From contig DATJVR010000005.1 of the NCBI GenBank assembly GCA_035501735.1, positions 1-47,323 of the forward strand: a stretch of DNA of 47,323 nucleotides. The letters are read 5' to 3'. The DNA is from PNAI01 sp035501735 (lineage in GTDB: Bacteria > Pseudomonadota > Alphaproteobacteria > Rhizobiales > Xanthobacteraceae). A program made the position numbers and the translations under genes. The notes beneath the pieces were generated by a model, which saw nothing but the letters and a program-made list of their open reading frames with translations, was not told the DNA's origin and searched no databases. Below, one piece after another: positions 40,218-47,323 of this stretch; the first letter of the stretch is position 1, and every line of letters begins with the position of its first letter.

Positions 40218-40735
40218 GTGCGCGACTGTCAGCAGTCAATGGCACTTCACCTCCCCCTGAAAGGGGGAGGTCGGCTCGCAAAGCGAGCCGGGTGGGGGTC
40301 AAGAGCTCTCGTTTTGATCACACGCGAGTTAAGACAGCGCGAGCTCGTCATCTTCGTCGCCAATCAACGCACGTCGAAATGGAGCTTTGGCAGAAACTTC
40401 GTAATCGACAACTATGTGCCAATTTCCGCCGCCAACATCCGATCGGCCCTTATATTTTGGATTTTTATTGCCCAGCGTTGCGCTTGGCGATCGAACTTGA
40501 TGGCGGTCAGCATTCCGAAGCTGAAATATTTCAACACGACGCTAGACGAACACGCTGGCTGTGCGAACGGAATGTGACGGTTCTTCGATTTTGGAATTCG
40601 GACGTGGCCCAATATCTTTCGGGGGTATTGGAGACGATCGTTGGTGCGATATCCGAATTACAGTCAAGAAAGATGACCCTCACCCGACGCGCTGCGCGCG
40701 TCGACCTCCCCCTTTCAGGGGGAGGTGAATTCTAA
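40214..40735 (+). CDS. DUF559 (Vsr-like) endonuclease-like protein
   Basis: A 173-residue protein. The DUF559 core, about residues 44-145, starts RARHLRRQSTHVEMELWQKL and has the catalytic-type residues D83 (GPYILDFYC), E94 and D96 (IELDGGQH), H100, then VTVLRFWNSDV; this matches the Vsr/PD-(D/E)XK-like fold. The first 43 and last 20 residues are encoded by the inverted repeats and look like read-through sequence (TSPPPERGRSARKASRVGV, DLPLSGGGEF). The ATG at 40214 overlaps the sucC stop (ATGA), giving coupled translation; a GTG at 40292 is an alternative. The stop TAA is the last codon of the element. Relatives are called DUF559 proteins with no known function. Confidence 0.85.
   Translation: MSARLSAVNGTSPPPERGRSARKASRVGVKSSRFDHTRVKTARARHLRRQSTHVEMELWQKLRNRQLCANFRRQHPIGPYILDFYCPALRLAIELDGGQHSEAEIFQHDARRTRWLCERNVTVLRFWNSDVAQYLSGVLETIVGAISELQSRKMTLTRRAARVDLPLSGGGEF
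40246..40301 (+). repeat. 56-bp inverted repeat, left end, two hairpins
   Basis: Hairpin 1 is CCTCCCCC (40250-40257), loop TGAAA, GGGGGAGG (40263-40270). Hairpin 2 is CGGCTCGC (40272-40279), loop AAA, GCGAGCCG (40283-40290). The unit ends with GGTGGGGGTCA. It is coding in the DUF559 frame. Confidence 0.9.
40674..40729 (-). repeat. 56-bp inverted repeat, right end, two hairpins
   Basis: Reverse complement of the left repeat except in hairpin 2 and one base near the end. Read on the plus strand, hairpin 2 is CGACGCGC (40685-40692), loop TGC, GCGCGTCG (40696-40703), and hairpin 1 is CCTCCCCC (40705-40712), loop TTTCA, GGGGGAGG (40718-40725). The substitutions between the two ends in hairpin 2 preserve pairing. 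Confidence 0.9.
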
Positions 40736-40759
40736 TCAAAGCCGTGAAGAGCGCCGCCT
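40736..40759 (+). repeat. 24-bp direct repeat, right copy (candidate target-site duplication)
   Basis: Second copy of the sucC 3' end. It restores the native upstream context of sucD, including the AAGAG that can serve as its ribosome binding site ten bases before the ATG, and the TGATG junction. Confidence 0.9.
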
Positions 40760-40760
40760 G

Positions 40761-41645
40761 ATGTCCATCCTCGTCGACAAGAACACCAAGGTCATCTGCC
40801 AGGGCTTTACCGGCAAGAACGGCACGTTCCATTCCGAGCAAGCGATCGCCTACGGCACCAAGATGGTCGGCGGCACCTCGCCGGGCAAAGGCGGCGGTAC
40901 GCATCTGAATTTACCGGTGTTCGAAACCGTCGCCGAGGCGCGGCAGAAGACCGGCTGCGACGCCAGCGTCATCTACGTGCCGCCTGCCGGCGCGGCGGAC
41001 GCGATCTGCGAAGCGATCGACGCCGAGATCCCGCTCATCGTCTGCATCACCGAAGGCATCCCGGTCCTCGACATGGTGAAGGTCAAGCGCGCGCTGTGCG
41101 GCTCGAAGTCGCGGCTGGTCGGGCCGAACTGCCCGGGCGTCATGACCGCCGGCGAATGCAAGATCGGCATCATGCCGGGCAGCATCTTCCAGCGCGGCAA
41201 GGTCGGCATCGTCTCGCGCTCCGGCACGCTCATTTACGAGGCGGTGTTCCAGACGACGCAGGTGGGCCTCGGCCAGACCACAGCGGTCGGCGTCGGCGGC
41301 GATCCGGTCAAGGGACTCGACTTCATCGACGTGCTGGAAATGTTCCTCGCCGACAAGGCGACCGAGGCGATCGTGATGATCGGCGAGATCGGCGGCGCCT
41401 CCGAAGAGGACGCGGCGCAGTTCCTCAAGGACGAAGCCAAGCGCGGCCGCAAGAAGCCGACGGTCGGCTTCATCGCCGGGCGGACCGCGCCGCCAGGCCG
41501 CCGCATGGGTCATGCCGGCGCCATCATCGCCGGGGGCAAAGGCGGCGCCGAATCCAAGATCGCAGCCATGGAAGCGGCCGGCATTACGGTCTCGCCCTCG
41601 CCTGCCCGGCTCGGCAAGACGCTCGCCGAAGTATTGAAATCTTAA
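40761..41645 (+). CDS. sucD: Succinyl-CoA synthetase alpha subunit
   Basis: Alpha chain of succinyl-CoA synthetase, 294 residues. It carries the CoA-binding Rossmann domain (VICQGFTGKNGTFHSEQAI, TSPGKGGGTHL) and the phosphorylated histidine H251 in MGHAGAIIAGGKGGAES. The ATG at 40761 is the family start; an upstream in-frame ATG at 40725 lies within the inserted element and would add 12 foreign residues. It is normally fused by stop/start overlap to sucC, but here 543 bases lie between sucC stop and this start. Confidence 0.97.
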   Translation: MSILVDKNTKVICQGFTGKNGTFHSEQAIAYGTKMVGGTSPGKGGGTHLNLPVFETVAEARQKTGCDASVIYVPPAGAADAICEAIDAEIPLIVCITEGIPVLDMVKVKRALCGSKSRLVGPNCPGVMTAGECKIGIMPGSIFQRGKVGIVSRSGTLIYEAVFQTTQVGLGQTTAVGVGGDPVKGLDFIDVLEMFLADKATEAIVMIGEIGGASEEDAAQFLKDEAKRGRKKPTVGFIAGRTAPPGRRMGHAGAIIAGGKGGAESKIAAMEAAGITVSPSPARLGKTLAEVLKS

Positions 41646-41788
41646 TTCATTTCTAGCGTCTTTCGGCTGCCGCATCTGCGCATTAAATAGGGTACAAGAG
41701 AGAATGCCCCGCGCCGGGCGGGCTGATTCGCCGTTTTCCGTACTCGTCGGGCTTTCTTTCCGTTTCCACCGCTTGCTCGGGATTCGCC

Positions 41789-44746
41789 ATGTCTCGCCAG
41801 GACGCGAACACCGCTTTCGCCCTCACCTCGTTTCTGTACGGCAGCAACGCCCGCTACATCGAAGACCTCTATGCGCGCTACGAGGCCGATCCGCGGGCGG
41901 TCGATGCCGAATGGCAATCGTTCTTCAAGAGCCTCAAGGACGACGTCCGCGACGTGGCCGAGAACGCGCGCGGCCCGTCATGGCGGCGGCCGGGTTGGCC
42001 GCCGCCGGAGCGGAACGAGCTTGTCGCTGCGCTCGATGGCGACTGGACCGAGGTCGCCAATACGCTCGGCGCCAAAGTAAAGGCGCAGGCGCAGACGAAG
42101 GGCGTCGAGCTTGCCGCCGCCGATGTCGAGCGCGCCACCCGCGATTCGATTCGCGCGCTGATGCTGATCCGCGCCTATCGGGCGCGCGGGCATTTCCACT
42201 CCAATCTCGATCCGCTGGGGCTCGAGCCGCCGCAGAACGAGGAGGAGCTCGAGCCGAGCAGCTACGGCTTCGCCGAAGCCGATTTCGACCGGCCGATATT
42301 TCTCGACAAGGTGCTCGGGCTGGAATTCGGCACGCTGCGCCAGATCATCGGCATTCTGCGGCGCACTTATTGCCAGACGCTCGGCGTCGAGTTCCTTCAC
42401 ATCTCCAACGGCGCGCAAAAGGGCTGGATTCAGGAGCGGATCGAAGGCCCCGACAAGGAGATCAGCTTCACCCGCGAGGGCAAGCGCGCGATCCTCAACA
42501 AGCTGGTCGAAGCCGAGGGCTTCGAAAAGTTCTGTGACCTGAAATTCACCGGCACCAAGCGCTTCGGCCTCGACGGCGGCGAATCGATGATCCCGGCGCT
42601 GGAGCAGATCATCAAGCGCGGCGGCGCGCTCGGCGTGCGCGATATCGCGATCGGCATGCCGCATCGCGGCCGGCTCAATGTGCTGGCCCAGGTCATGGCC
42701 AAGCCGCACCGCGCCATCTTCCATGAGTTCAAGGGCGGCTCGTCGACACCCAACGAGATCGAGGGCTCGGGCGACGTCAAATATCACCTCGGCGCCTCCT
42801 CGGACCGCGAATTCGACGACAACAAGGTCCATCTGTCGCTCACCGCCAATCCGTCGCATCTGGAAATCGTCGACCCGGTGGTGCTCGGCAAGGTGCGCGC
42901 CAAACAGGATCACCTCGGCGCCACGCCCGAAGACCGCACCATGGTGATGCCGCTGCTCATTCACGGCGACGCATCGTTTGCCGGTCAGGGCGTGGTCGCC
43001 GAGTGCTTCGGGCTCTCCGGTTTGCGCGGGCACCGCACCGGCGGCTCGCTGCATTTCATCGTCAACAACCAGATCGGCTTCACCACCAACCCGCGCTATT
43101 CGCGTTCTTCCCCCTACCCGTCGGACGTCGCCAAGATGATCGAAGCGCCGATCTTCCACGTCAACGGCGACGACCCCGAAGCCGTGGTCTTCGCCGCCAA
43201 GGTCGCGACCGAGTTCCGGCAGAAATTCCAGAAGCCGGTGGTCATCGACATGTTCTGCTATCGCCGCCACGGCCACAATGAGAGCGACGAGCCCTTCTTC
43301 ACCCAGCCACTGATGTACAAGGCGATCGCCAGCCATCCGAGTACGCTCGAGATCTACGGCAAAAAGCTCGTCGGCGAGGGCGTTGTCACCGACGGCGAGG
43401 TCGAAAAGATGAAGGCGGACTGGCGCAGCCGCCTCGACGCCGAATTGGAGGCGGCGCAGAGCTACCGCGCCAACAAGGCCGATTGGCTCGACGGGCGCTG
43501 GGCCGGCTTCAAGACCGGCGGCGACGGCGACGATCCGCGGCGCGGCAGGACCGGCGTCGAGATCGCGAGGCTCAAGGAGATCGGCGAGAAGATCACCGTC
43601 CTGCCGTCGGATTTCCACCTGCATCGCACGCTGAACCGGTTTCTGGAGAACCGCCGCAAGGCGATCTCGACCGGGACGAACATCGACTGGGCGACCGGCG
43701 AGGCGCTGGCGTTCTCCTCGCTGCTGCTCGAAGGCCACCGCGTGCGTCTCTCCGGCCAGGACAGCGAACGCGGCACCTTCTCGCAGCGCCATTCCGTGCT
43801 GGTCGACCAGGAAAACGAGCGGCGCTACACGCCGTTCAACCACCTCGCGGACGGGCAGGCGCGCTTCGAGGTCATCAACTCGATGTTGTCGGAAGAGGCC
43901 GTGCTCGGTTTCGAGTACGGCTACTCGCTCGCCGAGCCGAACGCGCTGACGCTGTGGGAAGCGCAGTTCGGCGATTTCGCCAACGGCGCCCAGGTGCTGT
44001 TCGACCAGTTCATCTCCTCGGGTGAGCGCAAATGGCTGCGCATGTCCGGCCTGGTCTGCCTGCTGCCGCACGGCTACGAGGGACAGGGACCGGAGCATTC
44101 CTCGGCGCGGCTCGAGCGCTTCCTGCAAATGTGCGCCGAGGACAATATGCAGGTCGCCAACTGCACGACGCCGGCGAACTATTTTCACATCCTGCGCCGC
44201 CAGCTCAACCGCGACTTCCGGAAGCCGCTCATCCTGATGACGCCGAAATCGCTGCTCCGGCACAAGCGCGCCGTGTCACGGCTCGACGAAATGGGGCCGG
44301 ACACCACATTCCACCGGCTGCTTTGGGACGACGCGCAGCTCTTGCCCGACGAAAAGACTAAGCTCGTCGCCGACGCCAAGATTCGCCGCGTCGTGCTTTG
44401 CTCCGGCAAGGTCTATTTCGACCTCTATGAGGAGCGCGAGAAACGCGGAATCGACGACGTCTATCTGTTGCGCGTCGAGCAGCTCTATCCGTTCCCCACC
44501 AAGGCGCTGGTGAGCGAGCTTTCGCGCTTCAAGCGAGCGGAGATCGTCTGGTGCCAGGAAGAGCCGCGCAACATGGGCGCCTGGGTGTTCGTCGATATCT
44601 TCCTCGAATGGGTGCTCAATCAGATCGGCGCCAACAGCCGCCGCGCGCGCTACGCCGGCCGGCCGGCTTCGGCCTCGACCGCAGTCGGACAGATGTCGCT
44701 GCATCTCGGTCAGCTCAAGCAGCTTCTGGAGGAAGCGCTAGGGTAG
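41789..44746 (+). CDS. sucA: 2-oxoglutarate dehydrogenase E1 component
   Basis: Thiamine-diphosphate enzyme of the 2-oxoglutarate dehydrogenase complex, 985 residues. It opens with ANTAFALTSFLYGSNARYIEDLYARYEADP, the E2-binding segment, followed by IGMPHRGRLNVLAQ, HGDASFAGQGVVAE (diphosphate/Mg2+ site) and VNNQIGFTTNP, then the transketolase-like pyrimidine domain with YEGQGPEHSSARLERFL. A 143-base gap after sucD can hold a promoter, and the region TTAAATAGGGTACAAG is AT-rich compared with the surrounding sequence. Confidence 0.98.
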   Translation: MSRQDANTAFALTSFLYGSNARYIEDLYARYEADPRAVDAEWQSFFKSLKDDVRDVAENARGPSWRRPGWPPPERNELVAALDGDWTEVANTLGAKVKAQAQTKGVELAAADVERATRDSIRALMLIRAYRARGHFHSNLDPLGLEPPQNEEELEPSSYGFAEADFDRPIFLDKVLGLEFGTLRQIIGILRRTYCQTLGVEFLHISNGAQKGWIQERIEGPDKEISFTREGKRAILNKLVEAEGFEKFCDLKFTGTKRFGLDGGESMIPALEQIIKRGGALGVRDIAIGMPHRGRLNVLAQVMAKPHRAIFHEFKGGSSTPNEIEGSGDVKYHLGASSDREFDDNKVHLSLTANPSHLEIVDPVVLGKVRAKQDHLGATPEDRTMVMPLLIHGDASFAGQGVVAECFGLSGLRGHRTGGSLHFIVNNQIGFTTNPRYSRSSPYPSDVAKMIEAPIFHVNGDDPEAVVFAAKVATEFRQKFQKPVVIDMFCYRRHGHNESDEPFFTQPLMYKAIASHPSTLEIYGKKLVGEGVVTDGEVEKMKADWRSRLDAELEAAQSYRANKADWLDGRWAGFKTGGDGDDPRRGRTGVEIARLKEIGEKITVLPSDFHLHRTLNRFLENRRKAISTGTNIDWATGEALAFSSLLLEGHRVRLSGQDSERGTFSQRHSVLVDQENERRYTPFNHLADGQARFEVINSMLSEEAVLGFEYGYSLAEPNALTLWEAQFGDFANGAQVLFDQFISSGERKWLRMSGLVCLLPHGYEGQGPEHSSARLERFLQMCAEDNMQVANCTTPANYFHILRRQLNRDFRKPLILMTPKSLLRHKRAVSRLDEMGPDTTFHRLLWDDAQLLPDEKTKLVADAKIRRVVLCSGKVYFDLYEEREKRGIDDVYLLRVEQLYPFPTKALVSELSRFKRAEIVWCQEEPRNMGAWVFVDIFLEWVLNQIGANSRRARYAGRPASASTAVGQMSLHLGQLKQLLEEALG

Positions 44747-44846
44747 CGCGACGGAGCCCGCAAGCGCCGAGGGCAGAGGCATGACTTCTCCATCCATCCG
44801 CCATCGGCCTTCGTCCGGTTTCCGCGCGCAACAAAGGAACTAGCCC

Positions 44847-46103
44847 ATGGCTGAAATTCGCGTTCCCACGCTGGGCGAGTCGGTAACCGAAGCCACCATC
44901 GGCAAGTGGTTCAAGAAGGCGGGCGATGTCGTGGCCGTCGACGAGCCGCTGGTCGAGCTGGAGACCGACAAGGTCACGATCGAAGTCCCGGCGCCCGCCG
45001 CCGGCGTGCTCAGCGAAGTCGCCGCCAAGGACGGCGACACCGTCGCGGTCGGCGCGCTACTCGGCGCGATCAAGGAGGGTGTCGGCGCCGCGGGGTCCGC
45101 CGCCGCCGCCGCGGCAAAGCCGCAACCGCCGGCGGCAAAGCCGCAGCCCGCATCGGTACCGGCGGCAAAACCCGCAGCCGCGCCGCCGTCGGCGCGCGCC
45201 GCCGACATGCCGCTCGCGCCATCGGTGCGCAAGATCGCGACCGAGACCGGCATCGACGCCGCGACCGTGCCTGGCTCAGGCAAGGACGGCCGCGTCACCA
45301 AGGGCGATATGCTGGCCGCCATCGAGCGCGCCGCCGCGCAGCCGACGCCGGTAGCGGCCCCCGCCGCCGTCCAGGCGCGGGCGCCGTCTCCCCCGGACGA
45401 TGCCGCGCGCGAGGAGCGCATGCGCATGACGCGGCTGCGGCAGACCATCGCCCGGCGACTGAAGGACGCACAGAACACCGCGGCGATGCTCACGACCTTC
45501 AACGAGGTCGACATGACCCATGTCATGGCGCTGCGCAGCCAGTATCGCGATTTGTTCGAGAAGAAGCACGGCACCAAGCTCGGCTTCATGGGCTTCTTCG
45601 TGCGCGCCTGCGTGCAGGCGCTCAAGGAGATCCCGGCCGTCAACGCCGAGATCGACGGCACCGACATCATCTACAAGAACTACTACCATATCGGCATCGC
45701 GGTCGGCACCGAGCGCGGCCTGGTCGTGCCGGTGGTGCGCGACTGCGACATGAAATCGATTGCCGAGATCGAGAAGGCGATCGCCGATTTCGGCAAGCGG
45801 GCGCGCGACGGCGCGCTCAAGATCGAGGAGCTGCAGGGCGGCACTTTCAGCGTCACCAATGGCGGCATCTACGGCTCGCTGATGTCGACGCCGATCCTCA
45901 ACGCGCCGCAATCCGGCATCCTCGGCATGCACAAGATCCAGGAGCGGCCGATGGTGGTCGCCGGCAAGGTCGAGGCGCGGCCGATGATGTACCTCGCCCT
46001 GTCCTATGACCACCGCATCGTCGACGGCCGCGAGGCGGTGACCTTCCTGGTGCGGGTGAAGGAATCGCTGGAGGATCCGGCGCGGCTGGTGCTGGATCTA
46101 TAA
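44847..46103 (+). CDS. sucB: Dihydrolipoyl succinyltransferase (E2o)
   Basis: Core of the 2-oxoglutarate dehydrogenase complex, 418 residues with one lipoyl domain. The lipoylated lysine is K42 in ETDKVTIEV. An Ala/Pro-rich linker (about 85-125) leads to the E3/E1-binding domain (LAPSVRKIATETGIDAATVPGSGKDGRVTKGD), and the catalytic domain ends with H389 and D393 in SYDHRIVDG. It sits 100 bases downstream of sucA and three bases before lpd. Confidence 0.97.
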   Translation: MAEIRVPTLGESVTEATIGKWFKKAGDVVAVDEPLVELETDKVTIEVPAPAAGVLSEVAAKDGDTVAVGALLGAIKEGVGAAGSAAAAAAKPQPPAAKPQPASVPAAKPAAAPPSARAADMPLAPSVRKIATETGIDAATVPGSGKDGRVTKGDMLAAIERAAAQPTPVAAPAAVQARAPSPPDDAAREERMRMTRLRQTIARRLKDAQNTAAMLTTFNEVDMTHVMALRSQYRDLFEKKHGTKLGFMGFFVRACVQALKEIPAVNAEIDGTDIIYKNYYHIGIAVGTERGLVVPVVRDCDMKSIAEIEKAIADFGKRARDGALKIEELQGGTFSVTNGGIYGSLMSTPILNAPQSGILGMHKIQERPMVVAGKVEARPMMYLALSYDHRIVDGREAVTFLVRVKESLEDPARLVLDL

Positions 46104-46106
46104 GTC

Positions 46107-47323
46107 ATGCCCTACGACCTCATTGTCATCGGCACCGGTCCCGGCGGCTATGTGTGCGCGATCCGCGCGGCGCAGCTTGGATTAAAGACCGCGGTGGTCG
46201 AGAAGAACGCGACCTTTGGCGGCACCTGCCTCAATGTCGGCTGCATTCCCTCGAAGGCGATGCTGCATGCCTCGGAGCTCTACGAGGAAGCCGGGCACAC
46301 GTTCGCGCAGATGGGAATCAGGGTCGGCAAGCCGGGCGTCGATCTCGTCGCGATGCTCAAATACAAGGAGCAGAACGTCGAGAGCAACGTCAAGGGCGTC
46401 GACTTCCTGTTCAAGAAAAACAAAATCGAAGCATTTCACGGCGCTGGCCGGATCGTCGCGCCGGGCAAGGTCGAGATGAAGGCCGCCGACGGCAAGACGC
46501 AGACGCTGGAGACGAAGAACATCGTCATCGCCACCGGCTCGGACGTCGCCCGGCTCAACGGCATCGACATCGACGAGAAGCGCATCGTGTCCTCGACCGG
46601 CGCGCTCGATCTCACCAAGATCCCGCAGAAGCTCCTGATCGTCGGCGCCGGCATCATCGGGCTGGAGCTCGGCTCGGTGTGGCGGCGGCTGGGCGCCGAG
46701 GTGACGATCGTCGAATTCCTGGATCACATCCTGCCCGGCATCGACAGCGAGGTGGCGCGGCAATTCCTCCGCCTGCTGCAGAAGCAGGGCATCGCCTTCA
46801 AGCTCGCATCGAAGGTCACGGCCGTGGATGCGTCCGGCAAGTTCCTCAAGGTCAAGGTCGAGCCCGCGGCCGGCGGCGGCGCACCGGAGGCAATCGAGGC
46901 CGACATCGTGCTGGTGGCTATCGGCCGCGTGCCCTTCACCGACGGGCTTGGCCTCGACGCCGCCGGCGTCAAGCGCGACAATCGCGGGCGGGTAACGATC
47001 GATCCGCAGTTTCGCAGCAGCGTGGCCGGCGTCTATGCCATAGGCGACGTGGTGGCCGGACCGATGCTGGCGCACAAGGCCGAGGAGGAGGGCGTGGCGG
47101 TCGCCGAAATCCTCGCCGGCCAGGCCGGCCACGTGAACTACGAGGTGATCCCCAACGTCGTCTACACGTTCCCGGAGTTTGCCAGCGTGGGCAAAAGCGA
47201 GGAGGAACTCAAAGCCGCCAGCGTCCCCTACAATAGCGGCAAGTTTCCCTTCACGGCCAACGCACGCGCACGCGCCAATCTGGCGACCGAAGGGTTCGTC
47301 AAAATCCTCGCCGATGCCAAGAG
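46107..47323 (+). CDS. lpdA: Dihydrolipoyl dehydrogenase (E3), partial at the window edge
   Basis: FAD disulfide oxidoreductase that reoxidises lipoamide in the 2-oxoglutarate dehydrogenase complex. The first ~405 codons are in the window; the stop and the C-terminal His-Glu pair lie beyond it. FAD-binding GTGPGG is at 9-14, the redox cysteines are C41 and C46 (GGTCLNVGCIPSK), the NAD-binding motif is GAGIIGLELGSVW, and the second FAD segment is YAIGDVVAGPMLAHKAEEEG. It begins three bases after sucB. The frame has no internal stop. Confidence 0.97.
   Translation, partial: MPYDLIVIGTGPGGYVCAIRAAQLGLKTAVVEKNATFGGTCLNVGCIPSKAMLHASELYEEAGHTFAQMGIRVGKPGVDLVAMLKYKEQNVESNVKGVDFLFKKNKIEAFHGAGRIVAPGKVEMKAADGKTQTLETKNIVIATGSDVARLNGIDIDEKRIVSSTGALDLTKIPQKLLIVGAGIIGLELGSVWRRLGAEVTIVEFLDHILPGIDSEVARQFLRLLQKQGIAFKLASKVTAVDASGKFLKVKVEPAAGGGAPEAIEADIVLVAIGRVPFTDGLGLDAAGVKRDNRGRVTIDPQFRSSVAGVYAIGDVVAGPMLAHKAEEEGVAVAEILAGQAGHVNYEVIPNVVYTFPEFASVGKSEEELKAASVPYNSGKFPFTANARARANLATEGFVKILADAK

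Larger units (their letters stand above)
40213..40735 (+). mobile_element. 523-bp DUF559-carrying element inserted between sucC and sucD
   Basis: The insertion has three layers: the flanking 24-bp direct repeat of host sequence, a 56-bp inverted repeat at each end (40246-40301 and 40674-40729), and one nuclease gene between. The base composition of the middle is clearly poorer in GC than the suc genes on both sides. No known transposase, integrase or reverse transcriptase motif is encoded. The outermost left 33 bases and right 6 bases are not part of the inverted repeat. Confidence 0.85.

Noticed and set aside
40218..40577. A second frame (about 119 codons) inside the sucC/sucD insertion
   Set aside because: It overlaps the DUF559 frame out of phase and has no domain. 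The DUF559 frame has the conserved acidic and histidine residues.
39045..41645. Idea that sucC and sucD are damaged by the insertion
   Set aside because: Both are full length with all functional residues. sucC only gains one C-terminal serine, and sucD keeps its start and 24 bp of native upstream sequence.
41978..44263. A 761-codon open frame on the minus strand across sucA
   Set aside because: Same antisense artefact: low-complexity translation, no Shine-Dalgarno, and it lies wholly within a certain gene.
1..47323. CRISPR arrays, prophage, integrase or restriction-modification genes
   Set aside because: No regularly spaced repeats, and no phage structural, integrase, cas or methyltransferase-restriction pairs were seen in any frame.

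Overview
The window is a stable, housekeeping-rich chromosome segment of an alphaproteobacterium of the Hyphomicrobiales (Rhizobiales). It most resembles the Bradyrhizobium / Rhodopseudomonas / Pseudolabrys side of that order. The reasons are the high GC content, the System I cytochrome c maturation genes (ccmABCDG) next to acnA, the ffh-rpsP-rimM-trmD-rplS order with leuC close by, the mdh-sucCD-sucAB-lpd TCA cluster, and REP-like palindromes of types common in this group. The genus call is inference from gene order and protein feel; no search was run.

Layout. 0.1-11 kb: an unknown membrane-anchored protein, asd, a beta-carbonic anhydrase, a DUF429 protein, a TPR/GT9-like protein, a CitE-like lyase, and leuD and leuC, which are separated by 2.5 kb of small accessory genes (an ABM-like protein, two tandem GFA-family proteins, a minimal zinc protease and a secreted protein). 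11-15 kb: a translation and secretion operon on the minus strand (ffh, rpsP, rimM, trmD, rplS, then a SecD-head-like membrane protein). 15-20 kb: a periplasmic GyrI-like protein, dapF-mtaB, an RluA-family pseudouridine synthase, ftsY and yciB. 20-23 kb: ccmABCDG on the minus strand. 23.5-30.4 kb: acnA, a DUF1223 protein, an intergenic locus that looks like a small RNA with its own terminator, a DUF2794 protein, a GNAT acetyltransferase and two tandem Bax-inhibitor-1 proteins. 30.6-37.9 kb: an ABC exporter of the YbbA/YbbP type diverging from an SGNH esterase, thpR, a GNAT-like protein, zapE and a DUF1003 protein. 38-47.3 kb: mdh, sucC, sucD, sucA, sucB and lpd (cut by the window edge). Together the last six encode malate dehydrogenase, succinyl-CoA synthetase and 2-oxoglutarate dehydrogenase.

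The most unusual object is a compact 523-bp insertion (40213-40735) between sucC and sucD. It is flanked by a perfect 24-bp direct repeat of the sucC 3' end, bounded internally by 56-bp inverted repeats, and carries one gene, a Vsr-like DUF559 nuclease whose reading frame runs through both inverted repeats. Each inverted repeat folds into two hairpins. The second hairpin differs in sequence between copies but keeps its pairing, so the changes are compensatory. A nuclease-less, MITE-like relative of the element sits between trmD and rplS (11553-11693). I read this as a candidate mobile element family in which a DUF559 nuclease may play the part that a transposase plays elsewhere; this is a hypothesis built on the sequence structure. 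A second candidate for novelty is the structured RNA locus at about 27277-27425.
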